A stretch of 53,769 bases of DNA from Treponema sp. (lineage in GTDB: Bacteria; Spirochaetota; Spirochaetia; Treponematales; Treponemataceae), in assembly GCA_016296575.1 (NCBI GenBank), contig JAEDJA010000016.1, positions 1-53,769 on the forward strand, given 5' to 3'. The position numbers and the translations under genes were made by a program. A model generated the notes under the pieces. That model was not told where the DNA came from and searched no databases. It saw only the letters and a program-made list of their open reading frames with translations. This document shows positions 1 to 8,838 of this stretch, in pieces (the stretch's first letter is position 1; every line of letters begins with the position of its first letter).

Positions 1-2
1 CC

Positions 3-665
3 AGCAAGGCCGTGATGGTCATAAAGGCTGTAAATCTTGAAGGACAGCAGGAAATTCTTGCTGTGGAGCCCATGGAAAATGAATCTGAAGAGACTTATTC
101 AGCTCTTTTCAGAAGGCTTCAGGAACGCGGACTTGAAAAAGTCTGGCTGTGTGTCTCTGACGCGCACAAGGGGCTACAGGCCGCGATACGAAACACCTTA
201 CCTGGAACTACATGGCAGAGATGCAAGGTCCATTTCATGCGGAATATTCTTGCATATGTTCCGCAGAAAGAAAAGGAAAAAGTTGCCGCCAAGTTGAAAC
301 TTATCTGGAAAGCTCCTGACGAAAAATCTGCTAGGGCGATGAAAGATGATTTCTGCGAGGAATATGAAAAGTCATTTCCTAAAGCAGTAGAATGTCTTGA
401 AGAAGGATTTGAAGATTCGGTTCAGTTCTACGCATTTGAAGAACTTGACAGCCGTAAGATTTCAAGTACCAACACGCTTGAGCGTCTTAATCGTGAAATC
501 CGCAGGCGGTCGTCTGTTGTCGGGATTTTCCCTTCAACTGATTCTTACATCAGGCTGATAACAAGCTATCTGCTTGAGTATTCAGAAGACTGGCAGACTG
601 AGCGTTGCTACATGAATGCCGGCTCAATAAAAATTCAAAAGGAGATTCTGTTTAACGCAGCATGA
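3..665 (+). CDS. IS256-family transposase, C-terminal part (cut by window edge)
   Basis: The reading frame is open to the left edge of the window, so the N-terminus lies outside it. What remains reads like the C-terminal two thirds of an IS256/mutator-type DDE transposase: a CVSDAHKGLQAAI segment holding a catalytic Asp, an RCKVHFMRN segment, and the ISSTNTLERLNREIRRR block carrying the catalytic Glu. No frameshift is seen in this part. It is followed by about 50 bases of probable IS end and then directly by an IS3-type fragment, so the two elements are nested or fused. Family assignment is confident. Whether the copy is intact cannot be told from this window. Confidence 0.85.
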   Translation, partial: SKAVMVIKAVNLEGQQEILAVEPMENESEETYSALFRRLQERGLEKVWLCVSDAHKGLQAAIRNTLPGTTWQRCKVHFMRNILAYVPQKEKEKVAAKLKLIWKAPDEKSARAMKDDFCEEYEKSFPKAVECLEEGFEDSVQFYAFEELDSRKISSTNTLERLNREIRRRSSVVGIFPSTDSYIRLITSYLLEYSEDWQTERCYMNAGSIKIQKEILFNAA

Positions 666-720
666 TGGATTTGTGGCTTTTTTCAGGAACGAAATTGCGA
701 ACTAAATTTGACACAATCGA

Positions 721-924
721 ATTGAGCGTCTGTGGAGAAGCCTCAAGTACGAGGACATCTACCTTAAACGCTATGAAACAATGAAGGAACTGAAGGAAGG
801 AATCAACGCCTACTTCAATTTCTACAACAAGGCACGCTTTCATCAGTCGCTGGACTACAACGTACCTGATGAAATGTATAAATGCTTCCAGTACAATGAA
901 CTGGAAGGAAAAAAGGCTGCATAA
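721..924 (+). pseudogene. IS3-family transposase C-terminal fragment
   Basis: Sixty-seven codons without a start read as the end of an IS3-type integrase-like transposase: ERLWRSLKYEDIYLK followed by YFNFYNKARFHQSLDY, the usual end of the rve domain with its catalytic Glu. The upstream part is missing and is replaced by the right end of the IS256-type element. The IS3 end lies at about 955-962, where the frame of the flippase gene on the other strand begins. This is a dead remnant. Confidence 0.8.
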
Positions 925-935
925 ATTTTTACACC

Positions 936-1469
936 TTAAACCTGTGAAAATTTTGTGTTGACTAAATAGCGCGGTTTATTTATAAGCCCATAAATTAAAG
1001 CAAAACCAGCTATAGAATTAAAAATTGTAATAAAATTAAAAGCTTTTGCTTTACCATCAAGTCTAAGTACTACAGAGTATGCAGATACGTAAGCGCTCAT
1101 TGAAACAGCAATCGCTTTGGAAATGATAAGATATTTTGTATATTTATCATATTTAGAAATGAATAAAATACCTATAGTCAATAAAAAAACGATAATAAGA
1201 CTTACTCTTATCATTACAGAAAGAAGACCAAAAAAAATATCTATTTTATTTTCTTTTTTGTATTCATTATAATAACGCCAAACTATAGAACTTATAATTC
1301 CAAATAAAATCGTATTAATATAACCGAAACTAGTATCAATTAATGCATTAACACCATACTCGGCAGGTGTAAAATATCGAGTAAATATTGGAACTGATAT
1401 AAAACCTATTGCGGCAGGAATGAAAGTTCCGGCAAAAAATAACACGGATTCCTTAGTTATTTTATTCAA
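936..1469 (-). pseudogene. Truncated polysaccharide flippase (Wzx/MATE-like)
   Basis: The 177 residues are the N-terminal part of a Wzx-type lipid-linked oligosaccharide flippase (normally 400-500 residues): ESVLFFAGTFIPAAIGFISV followed by FTRYFTPAEYG, then further membrane helices. The frame stops soon after about residue 165, at the junction with the IS3 remnant, so some 250-300 residues are lost. Its start overlaps the end of the CapA-like gene by 8 bases, so it was the last gene of the minus-strand operon before the insertion. A single-copy flippase broken here would need replacement by another exporter. The orphan ABC-2 permease at 12923 is one candidate (inference). Confidence 0.75.
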
Positions 1470-2568
1470 TTGTACACTCCAAATGGTTTTCTACAAATTC
1501 AAAATTAGCTTTCATTTTATTTGATACTTTCTGTATGTCAAACAACCTCTTAACATTCGATAAATCATTAATTAAATTGGGACAAATAATATTTTCATTT
1601 TCCGACTCAATTTCGTAGATTTTAATTTTTTTAATTTTTTTATCGGTTATCTCTAGTTGAGTAATTGTATTGTTGCCCCAAGGACTAAGAGAATATCCAA
1701 AAACAAGATTTCCCTGTGAATAAAGAATTGGCTTATTTTTATACAACTCTACACCTTTAGGAACATGAGAATGACCTCCGATAACAATATCCGTTCCTTG
1801 ATCAATCAGATAATGTGCAATTTTTCTTTCCATAGCATGTATATAAGACGTATTTTCAAGACCGTAATGAAGATACACACATATAAAATCTACTTTACCA
1901 CGAACAGAATCAATGCATTTTTTCATAAGATTATAATAAAGAGGTAGCATACCAGGCGCATTTTGGCGGACAAGACTTATGTAACCAGAATTACAATGAT
2001 CACAGAACCCAAAAAATGCAAAAGTTTGATCCTCTTTTTCGATAATAACAGGTTTTATAGCAGTTTCAAAATCATACCCACCACCAATAAAAGCTATTTT
2101 TTTCTTATTTAGATTTTCTACAGTATCTAAAAAACCCGACTCACCTTGATCAAAAATGTGATTATTAGCAACAGAAACAAGCTGTATATTATACTTTGTC
2201 AATATATTCAAGTAATCTGGATTACTTTTATGATCACCAATATGACGCCCAATATTTGTAAAAGGAGATTCCAGATTGATGAAATTTACCCCATCAGAAT
2301 GAAAAAGATTTCCAATATTTTTGAAGGGATTATCCGGAATTGGATAACAAAATGGTTCATTATAATTATCAGAATACTCTGGAAGAGCAATATCTACAAA
2401 AGGATAATTTCTATAAGCAGGTTCCATTCGTATCTTAAACTTTCTACAAAAAGCGAAAATAATTTGTTGTTTTAATGATAAATTACCATTTTTCTCTCTA
2501 ACCATCCAATTACGAGGTTCACCTCTGGAAGGAGAAAGAGCAAAATCTCCACCAATAGTAAATATCAT
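1462..2568 (-). CDS. CapA/PgsA-family metallophosphoesterase-like protein
   Basis: 368 residues of the CapA family (poly-gamma-glutamate synthesis accessory protein, calcineurin-like metallophosphoesterase fold). Visible motifs are GGDFALSPSRGE at the N-terminus, NLESPFTNIG, SVANNHIFDQGESGF (the family's ANNH..D.G core), VYLHYGLEN and VIGGHSHVPKGVE, followed by YSQGNLVFG. All metal-ligand blocks look intact. No clear signal peptide is seen, unlike anchored CapA. It overlaps the asparagine-synthase-like gene upstream by 4 bases and the flippase downstream, so it is translationally coupled in the polysaccharide operon. The role in this cluster is probably modification of a capsular or O-chain polymer; the substrate is unknown. 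Confidence 0.75.
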   Translation of the reverse strand: MIFTIGGDFALSPSRGEPRNWMVREKNGNLSLKQQIIFAFCRKFKIRMEPAYRNYPFVDIALPEYSDNYNEPFCYPIPDNPFKNIGNLFHSDGVNFINLESPFTNIGRHIGDHKSNPDYLNILTKYNIQLVSVANNHIFDQGESGFLDTVENLNKKKIAFIGGGYDFETAIKPVIIEKEDQTFAFFGFCDHCNSGYISLVRQNAPGMLPLYYNLMKKCIDSVRGKVDFICVYLHYGLENTSYIHAMERKIAHYLIDQGTDIVIGGHSHVPKGVELYKNKPILYSQGNLVFGYSLSPWGNNTITQLEITDKKIKKIKIYEIESENENIICPNLINDLSNVKRLFDIQKVSNKMKANFEFVENHLECTIE

Positions 2569-4289
2569 TTACTTGCCCTCAATATTTTTTCAAATGTAGC
2601 CAGAGTTGTTAATATTGAAAGTTTCATTGCATAAAAACTACGCCGATTTTTCTTTGCATCTTCTTTTACAATTTCACCGTTTACTAATTTTGAACCATCA
2701 AATGTTCCATCAAGAAACTTTTCTACACCACCCCATTTTTTTATGCTTCTACTATTTATCAAATTAAATGGGATAGAAAGATAATTTGAGCGTATATTAA
2801 ATTTCTCTGCAAATGCTATATCTAACCAACGCATCTTACCATATAGTGATTTTGAAGGTTCGAAATTATAATTATTCTCTGAAATCTTCTTTATTTTACC
2901 GCGTTGATCACAAGGAACTTTTTGCATAAAACTTAATTCATCAACAAAATGGTATTTAAACATTGAATTTCGATAAACCTGTTCATTCTTCAGTTCAGAA
3001 TCTGAACAATTTAGCATAAAATCAAAAAATTCGTCATCATAATTAGGATATATTGGGAAAACATAATCTCTATATACAAGATAATTTTTATCACAGTAAT
3101 TACGCTCTCTATTCATAACAGCCCATTTATAATACTCACTATAAATATCATTGTTATTGTTCAGTTGCTCTGTAACTCTTTTCTCTAACTTTTCAAGCAA
3201 AGTTTCCTTTGATATTTTAAATCCTTGAAAATAACTTATAATCTCTTCAGGTTGCATAACTAAACTTGTTTCAACAAGAAATTTTGCCAAATTTTCAATA
3301 GTTGTTATATTATGTACAGAATCCTTATACATCAACCCAAGATTAAAACCATCAGCACCACATAACAAAATATCATCAGTTTTCTTTTTATTATAAAATA
3401 AGGAATTAAAGAAATAACCTTGATAATAATATGTTTTAAATCCAATACTCTTTGTTAGATTTCTTGCTGTTTCAAAATTATAATAATCCTTTATAAAATT
3501 CTCATTTAAAAGGACATTGTTAGCACTAAATCTAAACTTTTTTTGGAGTTTTTTTACGTACCGAATTTCTTCACTTTGTTTTGTTCCGAAAGTATTCGTA
3601 GTAAAATTAAAATTATTTTTTATCAAATATCCAAGAATATATCGAGAATCAAGTCCTCCAGTTAAATTTAACTGTATTTTCTCATTACCAAAGGCTTTTT
3701 TATACTTATCAAAAATCCCAGTCTGTATGTCATACAACTCCTTAGCAGGATCTTTATGCCCCTTAAAAGATACCTTGTATTTATACCATTCTTTTTTATC
3801 TAAAACTATTTCTTTACATGAATAATCAAAAGTATATATTGAAGCAGGTTCAATCATATAAATGTTTTTTAGTAAAGTATATTTACCACTTACAAATCTA
3901 TATGAAAGAAATTCTAAAACAGAAGTTTCATCGAATTCTGTTATGTTCATTTCTTTCTGAACATTCCAAAAATCGTCTGATATTACAAAATGTTCATCAG
4001 CCGTATTATATGACCAGCAAATAGATTGGAACGATATTTTGTCATTGAATATCGTTATCTTTTTATTTTGATTATCAACAACAAGACATGCATATACACC
4101 ATTCAATTTTTTCAAATCATCTGTAATTAAAGGAAAATTTTTGGCAATATAATTAACAGCCTTCTCACCCCTAAAAAAATCATCCCCAATAAAAAAATAA
4201 CCTTCAAACCATATGTTTAAGTTATTTTCCTTATATATACCTGAATCATCCTTAATAATTAAATTTGAATTTTTTATTTCAATTATCAT
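2565..4289 (-). CDS. Asparagine-synthase-like amidotransferase
   Basis: 574 residues with an N-terminal class-II glutamine-amidotransferase-like region and a C-terminal asparagine-synthase ATP-pyrophosphatase domain. The PP-loop reads NLTGGLDSRYILGYL at about residues 207-221 (family SGGxDS). The N-terminus is MIIEIKN, so the catalytic Cys2 of true glutaminases is absent; like beta-lactam-synthetase and lasso-cyclase relatives it may activate an acid without using glutamine. Homologues often sit in polysaccharide clusters, where they amidate uronic acids. With the Wlb-type uronic-acid genes nearby, amidation of a sugar acid is a reasonable inference, not shown. It overlaps the neighbouring genes on both sides. 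Confidence 0.7.
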   Translation of the reverse strand: MIIEIKNSNLIIKDDSGIYKENNLNIWFEGYFFIGDDFFRGEKAVNYIAKNFPLITDDLKKLNGVYACLVVDNQNKKITIFNDKISFQSICWSYNTADEHFVISDDFWNVQKEMNITEFDETSVLEFLSYRFVSGKYTLLKNIYMIEPASIYTFDYSCKEIVLDKKEWYKYKVSFKGHKDPAKELYDIQTGIFDKYKKAFGNEKIQLNLTGGLDSRYILGYLIKNNFNFTTNTFGTKQSEEIRYVKKLQKKFRFSANNVLLNENFIKDYYNFETARNLTKSIGFKTYYYQGYFFNSLFYNKKKTDDILLCGADGFNLGLMYKDSVHNITTIENLAKFLVETSLVMQPEEIISYFQGFKISKETLLEKLEKRVTEQLNNNNDIYSEYYKWAVMNRERNYCDKNYLVYRDYVFPIYPNYDDEFFDFMLNCSDSELKNEQVYRNSMFKYHFVDELSFMQKVPCDQRGKIKKISENNYNFEPSKSLYGKMRWLDIAFAEKFNIRSNYLSIPFNLINSRSIKKWGGVEKFLDGTFDGSKLVNGEIVKEDAKKNRRSFYAMKLSILTTLATFEKILRASK

Positions 4290-5025
4290 TTGTATCCTCT
4301 ACGAATAAGAATTTATTTATTTTATCATAATTCATTAATGATATTTGGATTTTTCTAAAACATAACTGTTTAATCAAATCTAGAATAGAGCATACTACAA
4401 AAATCACAACAACATCCATTACACATAACACTGGAAATAATGATGAAGAAAATTGTACAGAATTTACTTTAAATATGTTATCCCAAATTGTTCGCTGAAA
4501 GACAGATCCATGAATTAAATAAACAGCAAATGTAGTTCCCGAAATCTTATTAATTATACTACTCTCTCTAATTTTTAATGAAGCCATAAAAGTAAAAAAA
4601 CAGAAAGCACATAAAGGTGCAAATATTATTCTAAAAATTAATAGACAAATAATACTATATAAACTTAAACCTTGTACTGAAAAATATAAATATAAATAAA
4701 TAATGGCTGAGGATAATCCAAAAAAGAATATACTGAAAAAAAGATGACTAGAATGTTTCTGAACATTTTGAATAATAAACTTCTTTAAATAAACACCACA
4801 GCTATAATAAAAAAAAGCTATATACAAATCATAGAAAGATACATTCAAAAAATATCCTATACCAGTAACAAAAATATTAAAAATCAATAAAAATAGTATA
4901 AAACCTCTGTTACTAAGCCTATCTAAAAATTTATTTATTACTGGAATTAGTAGTAATATAACTATATAAGCAGTTGCAAACCAGTTTCTGCCACCAGTTA
5001 CGGGGAGTATAAAACTACTCAACAT
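4279..5025 (-). pseudogene. Acyltransferase family 3, C-terminal part (out of frame)
   Basis: 248 residues of polytopic membrane protein, beginning MLSSFILPVTGGRNWF and continuing with about seven hydrophobic helices. This is the distal part of an acyltransferase-3 (OafA/NodX-like) O-acetyltransferase whose N-terminal part is the ORF at 5019-5387. The two frames meet at a run of eight G at 5032-5039 (minus strand). Joined, they give about 370 residues, a normal length for the family. At the present G8 length this part would not be made unless slippage occurs. It overlaps the asparagine-synthase-like gene by 11 bases. Confidence 0.75.
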
Positions 5026-5387
5026 TGCAATCCCCCCCCATAATTGTATAGTGCTTTTTTGAATAGATATTTAAAAATAATAAATATTAAACATAATGAA
5101 GAAGAGTATAGGACAGTATCTATTACTATTTTTTTGAATGAGTGAATTTTATAACTACCTGCAAGAAAAAAGCCTGTAATCATAAAAAAAATCATATTAC
5201 CTATGTATCCACCCGGGAACAACAAAGCAGCCATAATTTTATTGACTAGTAAACCGTTATTCCAAATATCATACGTTCCATATCCATTAACTTTCAAAAG
5301 ACCATTACTAACCAAATGATAAGCAACAATCATTATCATTGCAATTATTCTAAGAAGTTCAATATTGGAATCACGCTGCCTGCTCAT
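5019..5387 (-). pseudogene. Acyltransferase family 3, N-terminal part (frameshifted)
   Basis: 122 residues with the hallmark start of acyltransferase-3 enzymes: RDSNIELLRIIAMIMIVAYH, where the R..E.LR......V...H pattern holds the catalytic His. A second helix block, IFFMITGFFLAGSYK, follows. These integral membrane enzymes O-acetylate surface sugars. The frame runs into a G8 tract and ends six codons later at a TGA. A tract of G6 or G9 would continue as YNYGG..IAMLSSFILP into the ORF at 4279-5025. Start at 5387 follows a GGAGATTG Shine-Dalgarno. It reads as a phase-OFF allele rather than a decayed gene, because both halves are otherwise clean. Confidence 0.8.
5032..5039 (-). repeat. Poly-G tract (G8) inside the acyltransferase gene
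   Basis: Eight consecutive G on the coding strand (C on the plus strand). Frame arithmetic: upstream codons end TAT and the downstream frame begins ATT GCA ATG TTG, so the number of G must be divisible by three for fusion. G8 is off; G9 or G6 is on. Poly-G tracts are the known switch type in T. pallidum. Confidence 0.8.
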
Positions 5388-5426
5388 AATAATTTACAAT
5401 CTCCAAATCAATTATTCAGTATAATT

Positions 5427-6569
5427 TTATAAGCACTCTTTTATTGTATCAACAACAACTCTCTGCTCTTCCCCATTCATATAAGGATGCAAAGGTAAAC
5501 TCAAAACACATTTACATAACTTTTCGGTTACAAGACAGTCTGCTTTTGCACTATCAGTGCCTTCAAAAGCACCCTGTGTATGCATTGGTTTTGGGTAATA
5601 AACCATTGATGGAATTCCAGCTTCTTTCAGTTTTGCCTGCAATTTACTTCTGTCAACACTTTCTGGTAACTGAATTGTATACTGAGCCCAGCTGCTTACA
5701 TATCCTTCTTTTATTTCAGGAAGTACAAAAACTTTATCAAGACATTTTTCTTTAAATAAGCTTGTATAAATTGAAGCCACTTTATTTACATCTGTAACTT
5801 CATATTCTTTAAATGCCTTTAGCTTTACTTGCAAAATTGCAGCCTGAATTGTATCAAGACGACTGTTCAAACCGATTCTTACATTATTATATTTATCATC
5901 ACTGGCTTTTCCATGAACTGCATAACTTCTTAAGAGCGAAGCCCACTCATCATTATCTGTAAAAACAGCCCCTCCATCACCATAACAGCCAAGCGGTTTT
6001 GCTGGAAAAAAACTTGTTGTACTGATATCACCAAAAGAACAAGCCATCTTTCCGTTAATCTGACCACCAAAGCCCTGTGCCCCGTCTTCCAGTAACAAAA
6101 GATTATATTTTTTACATACAGCTTTGATGGCATCGTAATTAGCAGGCTGTCCAAACAAGTCAACTGCAACAACTACTTTTGGAATATATTTTCCTTCAGC
6201 AATAACTTTCTGTATAGAAAGTTCTAATTTTACAGCATCAAGATTATAAGTATGTTCATCAACATCAACAAAAATACAGGTTGCTCCTTCTCCTGCAGGA
6301 CATTCACCGCTAGAAAAGAATGTAAAATCTGGAACAAAAACGGCATCACCTTTTCCTACGCCCCAAACCTTCATTGCAAGAGTAATGGCATCTGTTCCGT
6401 TTGCACAGGTAATACAATGTTTTACACCAACATATTCAGCAAGCTGTGATTCCAGTTCCTTTACTTCAGGGCCACTGATGTAATGAGCAGAAGAACAAAC
6501 ATTCATTACTTTTGCATCTATATCATTTTTAAGGACTTGATACTGTTTCTTTAAGTCTCTGAATTCCAT
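5427..6569 (-). CDS. DegT/DnrJ/EryC1-family sugar aminotransferase (WlbC/WbpE-like)
   Basis: 380 residues, PLP-dependent nucleotide-sugar aminotransferase of the DegT/DnrJ/EryC1/StrS family. Seen: MEFRDLKKQYQVLKNDID, the substrate-loop ITCANGTDAITLAMK, LLLEDGAQGFGG with the PLP-ring Asp, and SFFPAKPLGCYGDGGAVF with the Schiff-base Lys. The neighbouring LbH acetyltransferase and Gfo/Idh dehydrogenase together match WlbA-B-C (WbpB-E-D), which convert UDP-GlcNAcA to UDP-2,3-diacetamido-2,3-dideoxyglucuronate; this enzyme would add the 3-amino group. It lies 5 bases from the acetyltransferase gene upstream. Length and motifs are complete. The exact sugar is inferred from context. Confidence 0.85.
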   Translation of the reverse strand: MEFRDLKKQYQVLKNDIDAKVMNVCSSAHYISGPEVKELESQLAEYVGVKHCITCANGTDAITLAMKVWGVGKGDAVFVPDFTFFSSGECPAGEGATCIFVDVDEHTYNLDAVKLELSIQKVIAEGKYIPKVVVAVDLFGQPANYDAIKAVCKKYNLLLLEDGAQGFGGQINGKMACSFGDISTTSFFPAKPLGCYGDGGAVFTDNDEWASLLRSYAVHGKASDDKYNNVRIGLNSRLDTIQAAILQVKLKAFKEYEVTDVNKVASIYTSLFKEKCLDKVFVLPEIKEGYVSSWAQYTIQLPESVDRSKLQAKLKEAGIPSMVYYPKPMHTQGAFEGTDSAKADCLVTEKLCKCVLSLPLHPYMNGEEQRVVVDTIKECL

Positions 6570-6573
6570 ATTT

Positions 6574-7140
6574 TTATTCCTTAATTTCTACAAGTTCATC
6601 TGATGAGTTTTCTTTATACTTTCTTCCACATGTGCATTTTAATGTTACATCAAGCACATTTCCACACTCACAAGCCCAGCCAATTCTTTTTGCAGGAATT
6701 CCTGCCATCAAAGCATAATCAGGAACATTTTTTGTTACAACAGCTCCAGCCGCAATAAGTGCAAACTCGCCTATAGTATGTCCACAGACAATTGTTGCAT
6801 TGGCACCTATTGAAGCATCGTGTTTTACCAGAGTTTTTTTATAACCTGCATGACCTTTAGGATAACGTGCACGTGGAGTAAGATCATTTGTAAATACACA
6901 TGAAGGCCCGCAGAATACATAATCTTCCAGCTCTACACCTTCGTATAAAGATACATTATTCTGAACTTTTACACCATTACCAATTTTAACATTGTTTGAA
7001 ACATTCACATTCTGGCCAAAAGAACAATTTTGTCCAATAACAGCACCTGACTGAATATGACAAAAGTGCCAGATTTTGGAATTATCGCCAATTTGAACAT
7101 TATCATCGATTATTGATGTTGGATGAACGAAAAAACTCAT
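6574..7140 (-). CDS. Left-handed beta-helix N-acetyltransferase (WlbB/WbpD-like)
   Basis: 188 residues built of hexapeptide repeats: VQIGDNSKIWHFCHIQSGAV, CSFGQNVNVSNNVKIGNG, ATIVCGHTIGEFALIAAGAV, ending in DYALMAGIPAKRIGWACECG, plus a C-terminal Cys cluster (CECG and CTCG) that may bind zinc. This is the WbpD/WlbB form of nucleotide-sugar N-acetyltransferases that use acetyl-CoA. It probably acetylates the 3-amino group made by the adjacent DegT-type enzyme. The start codon overlaps the stop of the small 7137-7601 gene as ATGA, so translation is coupled. Confidence 0.85.
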   Translation of the reverse strand: MSFFVHPTSIIDDNVQIGDNSKIWHFCHIQSGAVIGQNCSFGQNVNVSNNVKIGNGVKVQNNVSLYEGVELEDYVFCGPSCVFTNDLTPRARYPKGHAGYKKTLVKHDASIGANATIVCGHTIGEFALIAAGAVVTKNVPDYALMAGIPAKRIGWACECGNVLDVTLKCTCGRKYKENSSDELVEIKE

Positions 7141-7601
7141 ACTTTTTCCTCCATTTTTTTTGATTTACAAATCAATGTATTTTTACAATTATTCAAGTTC
7201 TTTAATAAAATTTTATACGAAGTTGGATAATTATTTGGAGAAGGCATACTTGTAACAACAGCTCTGCAATAATAATCATAATTATTAACTTTAAGCAATT
7301 TATTCTTAAAAATATCTAATGTTGAATTTAACTGTATGCATGCTTTTGAAACATCACATCCTTTTAATTCAACTAAAATACATTTATCATCATCTAAGAC
7401 AATTAATCCTTTATCACATTTATTTATTTCTTCATTATCAATAATACCTTTATCAATTTGTAATTCAAGACAAGATTTATTATTGTCATTTATTGCCCTA
7501 TATTCTTTACCATTCTCTTTTAAAACAAATATATTTATATTAGATGGACCATTTACAAAATTCTTAAATTCTTGAAGAGGTAAATCTTTATCTTTATTCA
7601 T
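7137..7601 (-). CDS. Small putative PD-(D/E)XK nuclease-like partner of the ATPase
   Basis: 154 residues, no family recognised with confidence. The middle reads KCDKGLIVLDDDKCILVELK (residues 61-80) followed by a Gly and, ten residues after the Lys, Gln90. Asp63, then Glu78-x-Lys80, then Gln is the spacing of a PD-(D/E)XK nuclease core: strand, catalytic Asp, second strand with ExK, then a helix. No signal peptide or membrane segment is seen. It overlaps the ATPase stop by 8 bases and the acetyltransferase start by 4, so it is the second gene of a coupled ATPase/effector pair set within the sugar operon. Nuclease function is inferred from motif and pairing only. Confidence 0.6.
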   Translation of the reverse strand: MNKDKDLPLQEFKNFVNGPSNINIFVLKENGKEYRAINDNNKSCLELQIDKGIIDNEEINKCDKGLIVLDDDKCILVELKGCDVSKACIQLNSTLDIFKNKLLKVNNYDYYCRAVVTSMPSPNNYPTSYKILLKNLNNCKNTLICKSKKMEEKV

Positions 7602-8835
7602 TATCTACCTCAACTAATTTATCATATAAAGAATTTATAACAGAAGAACAATCGTCTATTTCTGTAGTATCTATCAACTCATAATCTTTATTTATAATAT
7701 TATGAACTATTCCATTTTGAATTCTATAGGCACTTGTATCATTTATATCTACAAACAATTTTTTAGGTATTTCTATTATTTCTTTATCTGTTCTTTTATT
7801 CACAGCACATGCATAAATATAGTTATTTAATGCACTCAGTATATACGGACTATGAGTTGTAATAAGCAGTTTATTTTCTTTAATAGAGTTATTGATTGAA
7901 ATCAATTCTTCTAAAACATTAACCTGAGAAACTGGGAAAAGATTCTGTTCCGGTTCTTCAACAATATTAACAAAACAGGTATTCACATAATCCAATATTA
8001 CTTCTTTTATCATATTGTAATCAGTTTCATTTACATGATTTATAGTACCATACGTAAAATCGTGTTCAAAAACATTAATCAAATGATCAGAAATAATAAC
8101 ATCGTCCCATTTTTTTTCTATAAGCTCTTTTATTTTTTCTATATCAAAACTACTTAACTCTTGTATTATCTCAACAAGAGTCTTATTAACATCCTGTAGT
8201 AAGTAATTTGAAACTATAGAAATTGGAACAAGAGATTGCAATCCACTGGATGATTCTTGAATGCGCACAGAACTCTCTTCATTTTTTATTGTTGTAATTT
8301 GAGTTTCTTTATTAAACTGTAACTTGAAATCTCCTACAGGTAACTTAAAAATACCTGTTTCTGAAGCAGAAAGAGCATTCTTGTATTCGGTTTGCAACAA
8401 TCTTAACATCAAAGGAAGTTTTTTTACATTCTCAGCTTTGTCAACAACAGTTAATAGATTTCTTTCTGACGGAATATACATAATTTTAGGTTTATTATAT
8501 CTTCCACTAATAGGACTGGAGGTAAATTTATCTTTTGAATAATGGAATTCATAAGCTCCCCCAATATAATCTATTCTCGTTGAGTCAATAAAATAATCAC
8601 TGAGTTTTTGGTTTGCACAATATTGAATAAATTCATCTCTTCCAAAATTACTTGCATTCTGTGGTGTTCTAAAAAAATCCTTTTCCAACCATGAAAGAGT
8701 AGAAAACAATTTTGCTATTGTACTTTTACCAGAACCTTGTTCTCCAATAAAAACAGATACCTTATTAATGATTAAATACTCATCTTTGTAGATTTCTTTT
8801 ATTGGACCAAAGTTCTTTATTCTTAATTTAACCAT
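7594..8835 (-). CDS. RecF/OLD-like ABC-type ATPase (AAA_15/AAA_21 type)
   Basis: 413 residues with a complete SMC/ABC-type ATPase: Walker A GEQGSGKST (31-39), an IPSERN block (about 121), ABC signature SSSGLQS (195-201), Walker B ending in VEEPEQN (about 292-298), and the H-loop THSPYIL (327-333). There is no TOPRIM domain at the C-terminus, so it is not an OLD nuclease itself. Such ATPases act as sensors or scaffolds in defence systems (PARIS AriA, Septu PtuA, the OLD-like subunit of retrons) with a separate effector gene. Here that would be the 154-residue protein overlapping its 3' end. Only 3 bases separate it from the dehydrogenase gene upstream. Confidence 0.8.
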   Translation of the reverse strand: MVKLRIKNFGPIKEIYKDEYLIINKVSVFIGEQGSGKSTIAKLFSTLSWLEKDFFRTPQNASNFGRDEFIQYCANQKLSDYFIDSTRIDYIGGAYEFHYSKDKFTSSPISGRYNKPKIMYIPSERNLLTVVDKAENVKKLPLMLRLLQTEYKNALSASETGIFKLPVGDFKLQFNKETQITTIKNEESSVRIQESSSGLQSLVPISIVSNYLLQDVNKTLVEIIQELSSFDIEKIKELIEKKWDDVIISDHLINVFEHDFTYGTINHVNETDYNMIKEVILDYVNTCFVNIVEEPEQNLFPVSQVNVLEELISINNSIKENKLLITTHSPYILSALNNYIYACAVNKRTDKEIIEIPKKLFVDINDTSAYRIQNGIVHNIINKDYELIDTTEIDDCSSVINSLYDKLVEVDNE

Positions 8836-8838
8836 TAC

